DNA of 64,000 bases from Pseudonocardia sp. ICBG1293 (GCF_020131355.1 NZ_JAHLEL010000006.1:248001-312000), one strand, 5' to 3'; positions 17,196 through 27,100 are shown, counted from the first letter of the stretch. Notes: a model not told the origin generated them from the sequence alone. Made by a program: numbers and translations.

Positions 17196-18262
17196 GGGGA
17201 CTGTTCCTGGCCGCGGGCCTCGCGCTCGCGGTGTCGATCCTGCTCACCCCGTACCTGATCCGCTTCTTCGCGCGGCAGGGCTTCGGGCAGGAGATCCGCG
17301 AGGAGGGCCCGCAGAGCCACCAGTCCAAGCGCGGCACCCCCACGATGGGCGGCGTCGCGATCCTGCTCGCCATCTGGGTCGGGTACCTGGGCTCACACGC
17401 GTTCACCCGGGAACCGATCACCGCCTCGGCGCTGCTGGTCCTGTTCCTGACCACCGCGCTGGGCGTCGTCGGGTTCCTCGACGACTTCCTCAAGATCCGC
17501 CGCCAGCGCAACCTGGGGCTGAACAAGACCTCCAAGATCGTGGGCCAGGTCCTGACCGCGACGATCTTCGGTGTGCTCGCGGTGCGCTTCGTGAACGAGC
17601 GCAACCTCGCCCCCGCCTCGGAGAGCCTCTCGTTCGTCCGCGACATCACGGTGCTGAGCTTCGGCGTCGTCGGGTTCGTGCTGCTGTGCAACCTGATCGT
17701 CGCCGCCTGGTCGAACGCGGTGAACCTCACCGACGGCCTCGACGGCCTCGCCGCCGGCACCGCCGCGATGGTGCTCGGCACCTACGTGATCATCGCGTTC
17801 TGGCAGTTCCGCAACAACTGCGCGATCGCCGCGACGGCAGGCTGCTACGAGGTCCGCGACCCGCTCGACGTCGGCCTGGTCGCCGCCGCCGCGATGGGCG
17901 GCTGCATCGGGTTCCTCTGGTGGAACGCCGCACCGGCGCGCATCTTCATGGGCGACACCGGGTCGCTGGCGCTCGGCGGCCTGCTCGCCGGCCTGTCCAT
18001 GGTGACCCGCACCGAGCTGCTGCTCGTCGTCATCGGCGGCGTGTTCGTGGTCGAGGCGCTGTCGGTGTCGCTGCAGATCATCGTGTTCCGCACCTCGCGC
18101 CGGCGGCTGTTCCGGATGGCGCCGTTCCACCACCACTTCGAGCTCGCCGGATGGGCCGAGACGACCGTCATCATCCGGTTCTGGCTGCTCGCCGCGATCT
18201 GCGCGGCGATGGGGCTGGGCATCTTCTACTCCGAGTGGCTGTCCATGTCGGGTTCCGGGTGA
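17192..18262 (+). CDS. mraY: phospho-MurNAc-pentapeptide transferase MraY
   Basis: MraY moves phospho-MurNAc-pentapeptide from UDP to undecaprenyl phosphate, making lipid I at the inner face of the membrane. The 356-residue protein has about ten helices. Diagnostic blocks are [12 protein letters not shown], the Mg-binding VGFLDDFLK (Asp97-Asp98), [22 protein letters not shown] and the cytoplasmic PFHHHFEL histidine motif. GTG start and stop overlap murF and murD by 4 nt each. Confidence 0.97.
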   Translation: MRGLFLAAGLALAVSILLTPYLIRFFARQGFGQEIREEGPQSHQSKRGTPTMGGVAILLAIWVGYLGSHAFTREPITASALLVLFLTTALGVVGFLDDFLKIRRQRNLGLNKTSKIVGQVLTATIFGVLAVRFVNERNLAPASESLSFVRDITVLSFGVVGFVLLCNLIVAAWSNAVNLTDGLDGLAAGTAAMVLGTYVIIAFWQFRNNCAIAATAGCYEVRDPLDVGLVAAAAMGGCIGFLWWNAAPARIFMGDTGSLALGGLLAGLSMVTRTELLLVVIGGVFVVEALSVSLQIIVFRTSRRRLFRMAPFHHHFELAGWAETTVIIRFWLLAAICAAMGLGIFYSEWLSMSGSG

Positions 18263-19677
18263 GCGGCCGGCCCGGCGGGGACCCCGTCCTGGTCGCGGGG
18301 GCCGGTGTCTCCGGCCTCGCGGCCGCGACCGCGCTGGTCGGAGCGGGTGTCCGGGTGCTGCTGACCGACGACCGCGAGGAGGCGCTGGCCTCGCTGCCCG
18401 ACGGCGTCGAGCCGTGGCGCGGCGGCGGGATCCCCGAGGGCGTGCGCACCGTGGTCACCTCGCCGGGGCGCCGGCCCGACCACCCGCTGGTCGCCGAGGC
18501 CGCGGGCCTCGGGGTCGAGGTGATCGGGGAGCCGGAGCTGGCCTGGCGCCTCGGTGCCCGGCGCGCCACACCGCCGTCCTGGCTGGTCGTGACCGGTACC
18601 AACGGCAAGACCACCACCACCGAGATGCTCGCGGCGATCCTCGCCCGCGCCGGGGTGGACGCCGTCGCCTGCGGGAACATCGGCCACCCCGTGGTCACCG
18701 CGGTCGCGGCGGGGCACGAGGTGCTCGCCGTCGAGCTGTCCAGCTTCCAGCTGCACTGGTCGCCGTCGGTACGGCCCGCCGCGGGGGTGGTGCTCAACGT
18801 CGCGGAGGACCACCTCGACTGGCACGGCGGGATGGACGCCTACGCCGCGGCCAAGTCCCGCGCGCTGGTCGGCGACGTCGCCGTGGGCGGGGTCGACGAC
18901 GCCGTCGCGGCCCGGCTGCTGGCGCAGGCCCCGGCACCGCGCCGGGTCGGGGTCACCCTGGCGGCGCCCGGCCCGGACCAGCTCGGCGTGGTCGACGGGG
19001 TGCTGACCGACCGGGCGTTCGGCGGGGGAGCGCTGCTCGCGGCCGCCGCCGTCGTCCCCCCGGGGCCGCCCGGCGTCGTCGACGCGCTCGCCGCGGCCGC
19101 GCTGGCCCGCGCGCACGGCGTCGACCCGGAGCACATCGGCGCCGCCCTGGCGGCGTTCACCCCCGGGCCGCACCGCAGCGCCCCGGTCGGCGAGCACGCC
19201 GGGGTGACCTACCTCGACGACTCCAAGGCGACCAACCCGCACGCGGCGGACGCCGCGCTGGCCGCCGTCGCCGCCCGCCGTCCCGGGGCCCGCGCGGTCT
19301 GGGTGGTCGGCGGGCTGCTCAAGGGGGTCGACCCGGCCGAGCTGGGCCGGCTCGCCGCCGCGCACGCCGGTCGGCTCGCGGGGATCGTCGTGATCGGGAC
19401 GGACCGGACACCGATCGTCGAGGCGCTGACGCGACACGCGCCCGGCCTCCCGGTCGAGGAGGTCACGCCGGGACACGATGGCCCGATGGCGCCCTCCGAC
19501 CTGCAGGACCCGATGCCGGCCGCGGTCCGCCGCGCCGCCGTCCTGGCCCGCCCCGGCGACGTCGTGCTGCTCGCCCCGGCCGCCGCCTCGATGGACCAGT
19601 TCCGCGACTACGCCCACCGTGGCGACGCGTTCGCCGCCGCCGTCGCCGGCCTGCCCGCCGCCCGGGTGACCCGGTGA
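18259..19677 (+). CDS. murD: UDP-MurNAc-L-Ala:D-Glu ligase MurD
   Basis: MurD adds D-glutamate to UDP-MurNAc-L-Ala using ATP. The 472-residue protein starts with a Rossmann-like UDP site ([21 protein letters not shown]), has the ATP loop [14 protein letters not shown] (Lys117), [11 protein letters not shown] and [13 protein letters not shown] in the central domain, and [14 protein letters not shown] at the C-terminal domain. The GTG start overlaps the mraY stop by 4 nt, and its own stop overlaps the ftsW start in the same way. Confidence 0.97.
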   Translation: MSGRPGGDPVLVAGAGVSGLAAATALVGAGVRVLLTDDREEALASLPDGVEPWRGGGIPEGVRTVVTSPGRRPDHPLVAEAAGLGVEVIGEPELAWRLGARRATPPSWLVVTGTNGKTTTTEMLAAILARAGVDAVACGNIGHPVVTAVAAGHEVLAVELSSFQLHWSPSVRPAAGVVLNVAEDHLDWHGGMDAYAAAKSRALVGDVAVGGVDDAVAARLLAQAPAPRRVGVTLAAPGPDQLGVVDGVLTDRAFGGGALLAAAAVVPPGPPGVVDALAAAALARAHGVDPEHIGAALAAFTPGPHRSAPVGEHAGVTYLDDSKATNPHAADAALAAVAARRPGARAVWVVGGLLKGVDPAELGRLAAAHAGRLAGIVVIGTDRTPIVEALTRHAPGLPVEEVTPGHDGPMAPSDLQDPMPAAVRRAAVLARPGDVVLLAPAAASMDQFRDYAHRGDAFAAAVAGLPAARVTR

Positions 19678-20954
19678 GCCCGGCCGCGCCGGACCGCACA
19701 CTCGGGCAGGCGGCCGTCACCGGCACCCGGGGGGCGGTACGCCGGCTGCGGCGATGGCTGCGCCGCCCGCTGACCTCGCTGCACCTGATCCTCGGCGTCT
19801 TCGGGCTGCTGACCCTGTTCGGGCTGGTGATGGTGCTCTCGGCGTCCTCGGTCGGTGACGGGTCGTCGTACTCGGTGTTCACCCGGCAGCTGATGTTCTG
19901 CGCGGTCGGGCTCGTGCTGTTCTACGTGGGTCTGCGCGTGCCGCCGCGCCGCCTGCGGGCTGCGGCACCGGTGCTGCTGATCATCGGGCTGGTGGCGCTG
20001 GTGCTGGTGCTGATCCCGGGCATCGGCGCGCTGCGCGGCGGAGCGCGGTCCTGGTTCGCGTTCGGCCCGGTGTCGCTGCAGCCGTCGGAGGGCGCGAAGA
20101 TCGCGCTGACGCTGTGGGGGGCCCACGTGCTGGCCGCCCGGCGTGCGGTGATGCACCGCTGGAAGCACGCGCTGAACCCGGTGGTGCCGGTGACGCTGGT
20201 GATCTTCACGCTGCTGGTGCTGGAGCCCGACCTGGGGATGACGATCTCGGTCGGGATCATCATGCTCGCGCTGCTGTACTTCGGCGGCGCGCCGGTGAAG
20301 CTGCTCGCGCTGATCGCGGGCGGCGGACTCGCCGGTGCGGTGATCCTCGGGCTGACCGCCGGCTACCGGGCCAGCCGGATCACCGCGTTCCTGTCGTCGT
20401 CGGCGGACCCGCTGGGCCCGGCCTACCAGGCGACGCAGGCGCTCTACGCGCTCGCCGACGGCGGCCTGTTCGGCGTCGGGCTCGGCCAGGGCCGGGCGAA
20501 GTGGGACTACCTGCCCAACGCCCACAACGACTTCATCTTCGCGATCATCGGCGAGGAGCTGGGGCTGATCGGGGCGGGTGCGGTGCTGGCGCTGTTCGCG
20601 ACCCTGGCCTACACCGGCATGCGGATCGCCGCCCGCAACACCGACCCGTGGCTGCGGATCGTCGTCGCGACGTCGACGGCGGGCATGGTCGTGCAGGCCT
20701 CGATCAACATCGGGTACGTCGTGGGGCTGTTGCCGGTGACCGGGCTGCAGCTCCCGCTGATCTCCTCCGGCGGTACCTCGCTGGTGGTGACCATGTTCCT
20801 GTTCGGGCTGCTCACGAACGCGGCCCGGCACGAGCCGGAGGCGGTCGCCGCGCTCCGGAAGGACGGGCAGGGGCGGCTGGCGAAGCTGCTGCGCCTGCCG
20901 TTGCCGCAGCCCTACCGCGCACCGGTTCCGGTGTCGCGGTGGGCGGCGCGTTAG
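19674..20954 (+). CDS. ftsW: septal glycan polymerase FtsW (SEDS family)
   Basis: FtsW polymerises lipid II into glycan strands at the septum together with FtsI. The 426-residue protein has about ten membrane helices after a basic N-terminus. SEDS hallmarks include SWFAFGPVSLQPSEGAKIAL, YRASRITAFL, and LPNAHNDFIFAIIGEELGLIG followed by LPVTGLQLPLISSGGTS. The cytoplasmic tail is about 45 residues and basic. GTG start overlaps the murD stop by 4 nt. The stop is followed by 55 nt before the chosen murG start, a break in the otherwise overlapping chain. Confidence 0.96.
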   Translation: MSPAAPDRTLGQAAVTGTRGAVRRLRRWLRRPLTSLHLILGVFGLLTLFGLVMVLSASSVGDGSSYSVFTRQLMFCAVGLVLFYVGLRVPPRRLRAAAPVLLIIGLVALVLVLIPGIGALRGGARSWFAFGPVSLQPSEGAKIALTLWGAHVLAARRAVMHRWKHALNPVVPVTLVIFTLLVLEPDLGMTISVGIIMLALLYFGGAPVKLLALIAGGGLAGAVILGLTAGYRASRITAFLSSSADPLGPAYQATQALYALADGGLFGVGLGQGRAKWDYLPNAHNDFIFAIIGEELGLIGAGAVLALFATLAYTGMRIAARNTDPWLRIVVATSTAGMVVQASINIGYVVGLLPVTGLQLPLISSGGTSLVVTMFLFGLLTNAARHEPEAVAALRKDGQGRLAKLLRLPLPQPYRAPVPVSRWAAR

Positions 20955-21009
20955 GGCGTTCCCACCCGGAGTGGGAGCGGACACGACGGACGACGAGGGG
21001 CACGAGAGC

Positions 21010-24000
21010 GTGACGGGTACGGATCAGACCGGCGGGAACGACGGCACCGGCTCGGGCCGGGAGCCCGGCCGGCGTCCGACCATGGGCGGCCGTGCTCCGG
21101 GACCCCAGGAGGTCCGGCCGGACGGTGTGGTCTTCGGCGGCCCGGACGGTGCGGGCGGCTCCGGTGGGCGTCCGGCGTGGCCCGCGGAGTCCCCGTCGGG
21201 TGCCGACCTGTTCGGCGCCCCCGCGCAGCCCCCGGCGGCCCCGCCGTCCGCGGAGCCGGGTGAGCCGCAGGGTCCGCGTGGTCCGCAGCGGCTTCCCGGA
21301 ACCGGGTGGGACCCGCACGCGCAGTCCCACCGCCCGGGTGCCGGCCCGCTGAACGGGAGCGGGCCGCAGGGCACGAACGGCGTCGCACACGGCGACCGCG
21401 GTGCGGCACGGCCGGCGAGCGGTGCCGACCACGCGGACCTCCGCCAGGACCGTCCCGACGACCGCGCGGCGCCGCACACCGGCACCCCGGCCAACGGCAC
21501 CCCGACCAACGGCGCCCCGCGCAGCGGCGCCCCGCAGAACGGCGCCCCGGCCAACGGCGCCCCGGCCAACGGTGCACCGCGCAACGGCGCGCCGCAGAAC
21601 GGTGATCCGCGGAACGGCGCCCCGAGCGGCGGCGACCCGCGCGGCGCGGCCGAGGGCACGTCCGGGGGCGGGGGCCAGGGCGCTCCGCAGCGCCCGAACG
21701 GCGTGTCCCGCGGGCCGGACGGCACCACCCCGGAGGACGGCCCGTACGGCCCGAACGGCGCGCCGCGCTCCGACGGGGCCGGACGCCCGCCGGGAGGCCT
21801 GCCGCGCCGCCGGCCCGGGGGCCCGGTGCCGCCCGCGGCGATGCCGTCGCGGCCCGGTGCGGCCGACGACCTGTTCACCCCGCGCGGGAGCACCGGACGC
21901 AGCGGACCGGCGCCTCGGGACCGTGGAGCGGACCGGGTGGACCCGGCTCGGTCCGACGCCCCGGTGAACGGCGTACCGCGCTCCGGCCCGGAGCGCGACG
22001 GCCCCACCCCCGGCCCGGGTCCGGACGTCCCCGGCGCACCCGTGACCGACACCGGCCCCACCGTCGCCACGCCGAACACCGGTGCCACGCCGAACACCGG
22101 TGCCACGCCGGACACCCGGGCCCCGCAGGGAACCGGCGCGGAGGGCCCCGGCACGAACGGTGCTGTGGCGAACGGTGCTGTGGCGAACGGGGCTCCGGGG
22201 GACGGTGCCGTGGGTCCCGACGGAACCGGCGGCGCGGCGCCCACCTCCGGCCGCGGTGACGCACCCGTGGACGGCGCCACCGGCCCGGCCTCGGCCGACA
22301 CGACCGGCCCCGGGAAGGTGACCGGCCCGCAGCGGGCCGTCGCCGACGGCCCGAGCGAGCAGGCGGCCCCCGACGGGCCGCCGACCGTCGGGCACCCCAC
22401 CGGCGACGCCACCGGGCTCCCGGCCACCGCCTCGGCGGACGGACCGTCGGGCACCGGGTGGCAGCAGGCCCGGCCCCCGGCGCCGCAGCAGCGCCCGGTG
22501 CGGCCCGACGAGCGCGAGCACGCCGGCGTCACCGCCACCGGCCCGCAGGGCGGGCCCGAGCCCGCCGGACTGTCGGCGACGGGCCCCCGTGGTCCGGTCC
22601 CGCCGCACGGCCGGCCCGCCCCCGGGACCTACCCGCCCGGCCGTCCCGGTGCCGGACCGCAGGGGTCCGGCCCGGTCCCCGGCGGACCCGGCCCGCAGCA
22701 GTTCGGGCGGCCCGGCCCGGCCGGTCCGAACGCGCTGACCGGCACCGGCCCGCAGCACCCCCTCGCCCCCGGCCGCCAGGGCCCCGGCCCGGCCGCCCCG
22801 GGACAGCACGGCCCCGGCCCCCAGGGACCCGGCCCCCAGGGACCCGGCCCCCAGGGACCCGGTCGTCAGGGACCCGGTCGTCAGGGGCCCGGTCGTCAGG
22901 GGCCCGGTCGTCAGGGGCCCGGGTTCGCGGGACCCGGCCGCCAGGGACCCGCGGGGACCGGCCCGTTCCACCCGGTCGGACCGGGCGGGCCCGGTCCGAC
23001 CGGCCCCGGCCGGTACCACCCCGGCGGACCGGGCGCCCCCGTCCGGCAGGGACCCGGTGGCCCGGTTCCGCCCGGACCGCAGGGCCCTCGTGGCCCCGTC
23101 CCGCCCGGGCCGCAGGGCCCCGGCGCCCTGCAGAACGCCCAGGGTCCCGGCGGCCCGCAGCCCCGGGGCCTCCAGGGCCCCGGTCCGCAGCCGGGTGGCC
23201 CGCAGCAGAACCCGCAGGGCGACGGCGTTCCTGGCCCCGGCGTCCCCGGACCCGGTGCCCCCGGCTCCGGGGGCCCCGACGAGACCCGCGCCTTCGGCCC
23301 CGCCACCACGCGTCCGGCGGGGGAGCAGGCGCCCGCCCCGGTGCAGGGCGGCCTGTCGGTCGTCGTCGCGGGCGGTGGTTCGGCCGGGCACATCGAGCCC
23401 GCGCTGGCCGTCGCCGACGCGATCCGGCGGCTCGTCCCGGGCGCCCGGGTCACCGCCCTCGGGACCGAGAAGGGGCTCGACACCCAGCTGATCCCGGCCC
23501 GCGGGTACCCGCTCGAGCTGATCCCGCCGGTGCCGTTGCCCCGCAGGCCCACCGCCGACCTGCTCAAGCTCCCCGGCAACGTCCGGGGCGCGGTGAAGCG
23601 GGTCCGGGAGGTGCTGGAGGCGGCCGAGGCCGACGTCGTCGTCGGGTTCGGCGGGTTCGTCTCGCTGCCCGCCTACCTCGGTGCCCGCGGCCGGGTACCG
23701 ATCGTCGTGCACGAGGCCAACGCCCGCGCCGGGCTGGCGAACAAGGTCGGCGCGCGGTTCGCCTCCGCGGTCTGCGTCGCGGTGCCCGGCACCGGGCTCG
23801 CGAACGAGGAGGTGGTCGGCATGCCGCTGCGCCGCTCGATCACCACCCTGGACCGGGCGTCGCTGCGGCCGGAGGCCCGCACCCACTTCGGCCTGCCGCC
23901 GCACGGCCCGGTGCTGCTGGTCTTCGGGGGGTCCCAGGGCTCCCGCACCCTGAACGACGCGGTCGCGCAGGCGCTGCCCGCCTTCACCGAGCGCGGCATC

Positions 24001-24417
24001 GCGGTGCTGCACGCGTACGGGAAGCACGGCACCCCCGCCGACCCGCGGCCCGGCTACGTGCCGGTGCCCTACATCGAGCGGATGGACCTGGCCTACGCCG
24101 CCGCGGACGTCGTGCTCGGCCGCTCGGGCATGACCACCGTCGCCGAGCTGACCGCCGTCGGGCTGCCCGCGGTGTACGTGCCGCTGCCGCACGGCAACGG
24201 CGAGCAGGCGCTCAACGCACGCCCGGTCGTCGAGGCAGGCGGCGGGAAGCTCGTGCAGGACGAGGACATGGACGGCGACCGCGCGATCGACGAGCTGATG
24301 CCGATGCTCACCGACCCCGACCTGGCCCTGGCCATGGGCCGCCGCGCCCGCGCGGCCGGGCACGGCGAGGCCGACGAGAAGATCGCCCGCATCGTCCTCG
24401 AGGTGGCGGGCCGGTGA
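21010..24417 (+). CDS. murG: MurG glycosyltransferase with a giant repeat-rich N-terminal extension
   Basis: MurG adds GlcNAc to lipid I to make lipid II on the cytoplasmic membrane face. Residues ~778-1135 are a full-length MurG: GGGSAGHIEPALAVADAI, VVGFGGFVSLPAYL, VHEANARAGLANK, LVFGGSQGSRTLNDA and the donor site GRSGMTTVAELTAVGLPAVYVPLP...EQALNA. Before it lie about 777 residues of Gly, Pro, Ala, Gln and Asn-rich, probably disordered sequence. They include 11 pentapeptide repeats G-[A/T]-P-x-N (158-212), ATPNTG repeats, and a collagen-like GPGPQ/GPGRQ block (about 601-637). Ordinary MurG has 350-410 residues. No stop separates the parts, and repeat units differ mainly at synonymous sites. 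GTG 21010 is 9 nt after GAGGGG; GTG 20971 (1148 residues) is possible. Internal initiation at GTG 23341 would give a normal MurG. Confidence 0.9.
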   Translation: MTGTDQTGGNDGTGSGREPGRRPTMGGRAPGPQEVRPDGVVFGGPDGAGGSGGRPAWPAESPSGADLFGAPAQPPAAPPSAEPGEPQGPRGPQRLPGTGWDPHAQSHRPGAGPLNGSGPQGTNGVAHGDRGAARPASGADHADLRQDRPDDRAAPHTGTPANGTPTNGAPRSGAPQNGAPANGAPANGAPRNGAPQNGDPRNGAPSGGDPRGAAEGTSGGGGQGAPQRPNGVSRGPDGTTPEDGPYGPNGAPRSDGAGRPPGGLPRRRPGGPVPPAAMPSRPGAADDLFTPRGSTGRSGPAPRDRGADRVDPARSDAPVNGVPRSGPERDGPTPGPGPDVPGAPVTDTGPTVATPNTGATPNTGATPDTRAPQGTGAEGPGTNGAVANGAVANGAPGDGAVGPDGTGGAAPTSGRGDAPVDGATGPASADTTGPGKVTGPQRAVADGPSEQAAPDGPPTVGHPTGDATGLPATASADGPSGTGWQQARPPAPQQRPVRPDEREHAGVTATGPQGGPEPAGLSATGPRGPVPPHGRPAPGTYPPGRPGAGPQGSGPVPGGPGPQQFGRPGPAGPNALTGTGPQHPLAPGRQGPGPAAPGQHGPGPQGPGPQGPGPQGPGRQGPGRQGPGRQGPGRQGPGFAGPGRQGPAGTGPFHPVGPGGPGPTGPGRYHPGGPGAPVRQGPGGPVPPGPQGPRGPVPPGPQGPGALQNAQGPGGPQPRGLQGPGPQPGGPQQNPQGDGVPGPGVPGPGAPGSGGPDETRAFGPATTRPAGEQAPAPVQGGLSVVVAGGGSAGHIEPALAVADAIRRLVPGARVTALGTEKGLDTQLIPARGYPLELIPPVPLPRRPTADLLKLPGNVRGAVKRVREVLEAAEADVVVGFGGFVSLPAYLGARGRVPIVVHEANARAGLANKVGARFASAVCVAVPGTGLANEEVVGMPLRRSITTLDRASLRPEARTHFGLPPHGPVLLVFGGSQGSRTLNDAVAQALPAFTERGIAVLHAYGKHGTPADPRPGYVPVPYIERMDLAYAAADVVLGRSGMTTVAELTAVGLPAVYVPLPHGNGEQALNARPVVEAGGGKLVQDEDMDGDRAIDELMPMLTDPDLALAMGRRARAAGHGEADEKIARIVLEVAGR
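21481..21645 (+). repeat. 15-bp repeats coding G-[A/T]-P-x-N in murG
   Basis: Eleven consecutive 15-bp units encode pentapeptides such as GTPAN, GAPQN, GAPAN, GAPRN and GDPRN. Gly and Ala codons vary (GGC/GGT, GCC/GCA/GCG) while the amino acids stay the same, suggesting selection on the protein. Confidence 0.85.
22811..22920 (+). repeat. 15-bp repeats coding GPGPQ and GPGRQ in murG
   Basis: About seven nearly identical 15-bp units encode three GPGPQ-type and four GPGRQ pentapeptides inside a wider glycine-proline collagen-like region (about 22570-23280). The near identity at DNA level suggests recent expansion by slippage or recombination. Confidence 0.85.
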
Positions 24418-25829
24418 GTGTGCTCTCCGACCACGTCCATCTCATCGGGATCGGCGGCGCCGGGATGAGCGGGATCGCGCGGATCCTGCTCGCCCGCGGC
24501 GTCACTGTCTCCGGGTCCGACGCGCGGGACTCGCGCACGGTCACCGCGCTGCGGGCGCTCGGCGCCCGCGTGGAGACCGGGCACGACGCGGGCCACCTGC
24601 GTCACGACGGCGAGGCCGAGCCCACGGTGGTCGTCTCGACCGCCATCCGGGAGACCAACCCGGAGCTGGCGGCCGCCCGCGAGCGGGGCTACGACGTCGT
24701 CCACCGGGCGGTCGCGCTGGCCGCGCTGACCGAGGGGAGGCGGCTGGTCGCGGTCGCCGGGACCCACGGCAAGACCTCGACGACGTCGATGGTCACCGTC
24801 GCCCTGCAGCACGCCGGGGCGGACCCGTCGTTCGCCATCGGTGGCGACCTGTCGGTGTCCGGGTCCGGCGCCCACCACGGCAGCGGCGACGTGTTCGTCG
24901 TCGAGGCCGACGAGAGCGACGGCTCGTTCACCGCGTTCGCGCCGTCGGTCGCGATCGTCACCAACGTCGAGCCCGACCACCTCGACCACCACGGTGACGA
25001 GGCCGCCTACCGGGCCGTGTTCGAGCGGTTCCTGGACCGGCTCGTCCCCGGTGCCACCCTCGTCGCCTGCGCCGACGACCCCGGGTCGGAGGCCGTGGCC
25101 GTGCGGGCCGAGCGGGCGGGCGTCGCCGTGCTGCGCTACGGGCGCACCGCGGCCGGCCCGCACGACGCCCGGCTCCTCGAGTTCGTGCCGGACGGGACCG
25201 GCTGCCGTGCCCGGTTCCGCACCGGCGGTGTCGAGCACGAGCTGACCCTGGGTGTCCCGGGCGAGCACATGGCCCTCAACGCGCTCGGCGCGTTCCTCGC
25301 GGGCGTCGCCGTCGGGACCGACCCGGCCGCGCTGCTCGACGGGCTCGCCGGGTTCGGCGGGGTGCAGCGGCGGTTCGAGTTCAAGGGCCGCGTCCGCGGC
25401 GTCTCGGTCTACGACGACTACGCCCACCACCCCACCGAGGTCGCCGCCACCCTGCGCGCCGCCCGGGAGGCCGCACCGGTGCTGCACGGCCGGCGCGGCC
25501 GCGTCCTGGTCGCGTTCCAGCCGCACCTGTACTCCCGCACCCGGCTGTTCGCCGCCGGCTTCGGCGCGTCGCTGTCGCTGGCGGACGAGGTGATGGTCCT
25601 CGACGTCTACGGTGCCCGGGAGGATCCCGAACCCGGCGTCGGCCCGGCGCTCATCACCGACGCGGTGACGTTGCCGGCCGAACGGGTGCACCGCGCCCCC
25701 TCGTGGGAGCGGACGCCCGCGGCGATCGCCGCGCTCGCGACCGACGGCGACGTCGTGATCACGATGGGCGCCGGTGACGTCACCGCGCTCGGGCCGGAGA
25801 TCCTGCGGGAGCTCGCCGGCGAGAGGTGA
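24414..25829 (+). CDS. murC: UDP-MurNAc:L-alanine ligase MurC
   Basis: MurC starts the stem peptide by joining L-Ala to UDP-MurNAc. The 471-residue protein has the N-terminal UDP-binding loop HLIGIGGAGMSGIARILL, the ATP loop VAGTHGKTSTTSMV (Lys120), EADESDGSF, TNVEPDHLDHHGD, and the C-terminal-domain entry VYDDYAHHPTEVAATL, with FQPHLYSRTRLF. All are typical. The GTG at 24414 overlaps the murG stop by 4 nt (GTGA), and a second in-frame GTG lies two codons on. Confidence 0.97.
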   Translation: MSVLSDHVHLIGIGGAGMSGIARILLARGVTVSGSDARDSRTVTALRALGARVETGHDAGHLRHDGEAEPTVVVSTAIRETNPELAAARERGYDVVHRAVALAALTEGRRLVAVAGTHGKTSTTSMVTVALQHAGADPSFAIGGDLSVSGSGAHHGSGDVFVVEADESDGSFTAFAPSVAIVTNVEPDHLDHHGDEAAYRAVFERFLDRLVPGATLVACADDPGSEAVAVRAERAGVAVLRYGRTAAGPHDARLLEFVPDGTGCRARFRTGGVEHELTLGVPGEHMALNALGAFLAGVAVGTDPAALLDGLAGFGGVQRRFEFKGRVRGVSVYDDYAHHPTEVAATLRAAREAAPVLHGRRGRVLVAFQPHLYSRTRLFAAGFGASLSLADEVMVLDVYGAREDPEPGVGPALITDAVTLPAERVHRAPSWERTPAAIAALATDGDVVITMGAGDVTALGPEILRELAGER

Positions 25830-25874
25830 GTGCGCGACACGGCGGCGGCACGGCGGCGGCACAGTGGGGGCACG

Positions 25875-26876
25875 ATGAGCAGCGACGAGCAGGACTCCGG
25901 CGACGACCGGGGCCGGGACGGCGCCCGGGCCACCGGCCGTCGTGACCCCGACCAGGAACGGCGGGCCGCCGAGCGGGCCCGTCGCATCCGGGAGCGCCGT
26001 GCCGCCGAACGCCGTGCGGGCGCCGGGGCACCCGCCGCCCCCGGCCCCGACGACGACGTCGTCGACGACGACGGTGAGGGGGAGACCGGGCACGCCGGCC
26101 GGGGGGACGGTCGCGGTGCGGCCGCCGCCGTCCGGGAGCGCACCGCCGCCCGCGCCGCCGAGCGGTCCCGCAGCCGCGACCCCCGCTACCGGCGCCGTCG
26201 CCTCGTCGCGCTGCTCGCCACGGCCGCCGTCGTGCTCCTCGGGGTCTCCGCGGCGGGCTGGTGGGCACTGGGCCGCTACGGCCCGCCGGTGGCCGCCGTG
26301 CGGGTCGACGGCACCCGCCAGATCCCCGTCCGCGACGTCGAGGCCGCGACGGGCGACCAGACGGGCGTCCCGCTCGCCGCGGTCGACACCGACGGGGTCG
26401 CCGCCCGCGTGTCGGCCATCCCCGGCGTCGCCGCGGTGGAGGTCGACCGGTCCTGGCCGGACACCCTGGTGGTGGCCGTGACCGAACGCGCCCCGGCCGC
26501 CCTGCTCGACACCCCGGAGGGGCGCAAGCTCGTCGACGTCACCGGGTTCGTCTACCGCGACGCCCCGCCCGACGTGCGGCTGCCCGTGCTGCAGCTGCCC
26601 CGCGTCGCCCCGGACGACCCGGCCACCCTCGCCGCGGTGGGGGTCCTGCAGGCGCTGCCGGTCCCGGTCCGCGACCAGGTGCGGACGCTGTCGCTCGGCG
26701 GGGGCGGCTCGACCTTCGAGCTGGGGCTCACCGAGGACCGGCGCGTCCTGTGGGGTCCGTGGTCCGATGCCGACCAGGCCGCCGCGCGCGCCCGGGTGCT
26801 CGGACCGGTGCTGCAGCGCGAGGGCGCCGTCTACGACGTCTCCAGCCCGACGCTGGTCACCGTCCGGCAGCGCTGA
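25875..26876 (+). CDS. ftsQ: cell division protein FtsQ
   Basis: FtsQ is a bitopic divisome protein that recruits FtsL and FtsB-type partners. The 333-residue sequence has a long charged cytoplasmic N-terminus (about 1-105; Arg, Glu and Ala-rich with an Asp-Asp-Asp patch). One membrane helix follows (about 108-128, LVALLATAAVVLLGVSAAGWW), then a POTRA domain (PPVAAVRVDGTRQIPVRDVEAA) and the FtsQ beta domain with VTERAPAALLD. I chose the ATG at 25875; upstream in-frame codons cover a short CACGGCGG repeat. It follows murC by 45 nt. Confidence 0.93.
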   Translation: MSSDEQDSGDDRGRDGARATGRRDPDQERRAAERARRIRERRAAERRAGAGAPAAPGPDDDVVDDDGEGETGHAGRGDGRGAAAAVRERTAARAAERSRSRDPRYRRRRLVALLATAAVVLLGVSAAGWWALGRYGPPVAAVRVDGTRQIPVRDVEAATGDQTGVPLAAVDTDGVAARVSAIPGVAAVEVDRSWPDTLVVAVTERAPAALLDTPEGRKLVDVTGFVYRDAPPDVRLPVLQLPRVAPDDPATLAAVGVLQALPVPVRDQVRTLSLGGGGSTFELGLTEDRRVLWGPWSDADQAAARARVLGPVLQREGAVYDVSSPTLVTVRQR

Positions 26877-27017
26877 CCCGTCGCGCCCGGCCCGTCGGCT
26901 GCTGCGGGTGACCGCCCGGCGACCGTCCGCGTTTCCACCGGCGGCGAGGTCGAACCACCCGGGCGGGGTGTTGTCCTCGTGCGGCGCGCCTGCTGGACCC
27001 GGGCACCGCCATCCACC

Positions 27018-27023
27018 TAGCGT
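27018..27023 (+). promoter_or_regulatory. candidate ftsZ -10 box
   Basis: TAGCGT lies in the 224-nt ftsQ-ftsZ gap with a weak CTGGAC upstream at 26993-26998. It would give a leader of about 70 nt. Separate ftsZ promoters in this gap are common in actinobacteria. Confidence 0.3.
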
Positions 27024-27100
27024 GCGCACCCGAAGGCCCGGGGCACCCGGAGCTTGACCCACCCGATCCCCGGACCCCGAGCGACTGGAAGGTGCCGCGC

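Noticed and set aside
20812..24363. Minus-strand open frame of more than 1100 codons opposite murG
   Set aside because: It mirrors the repeats of the MurG extension. The plus strand is in phase with a bona fide MurG domain, and repeat codons vary synonymously in that frame.
21010..24417. Splitting the long murG into a repeat protein and a separate murG
   Set aside because: There is no stop codon between the parts and no strong ribosome site before GTG 23341. The split remains possible through internal initiation and is listed as a test.
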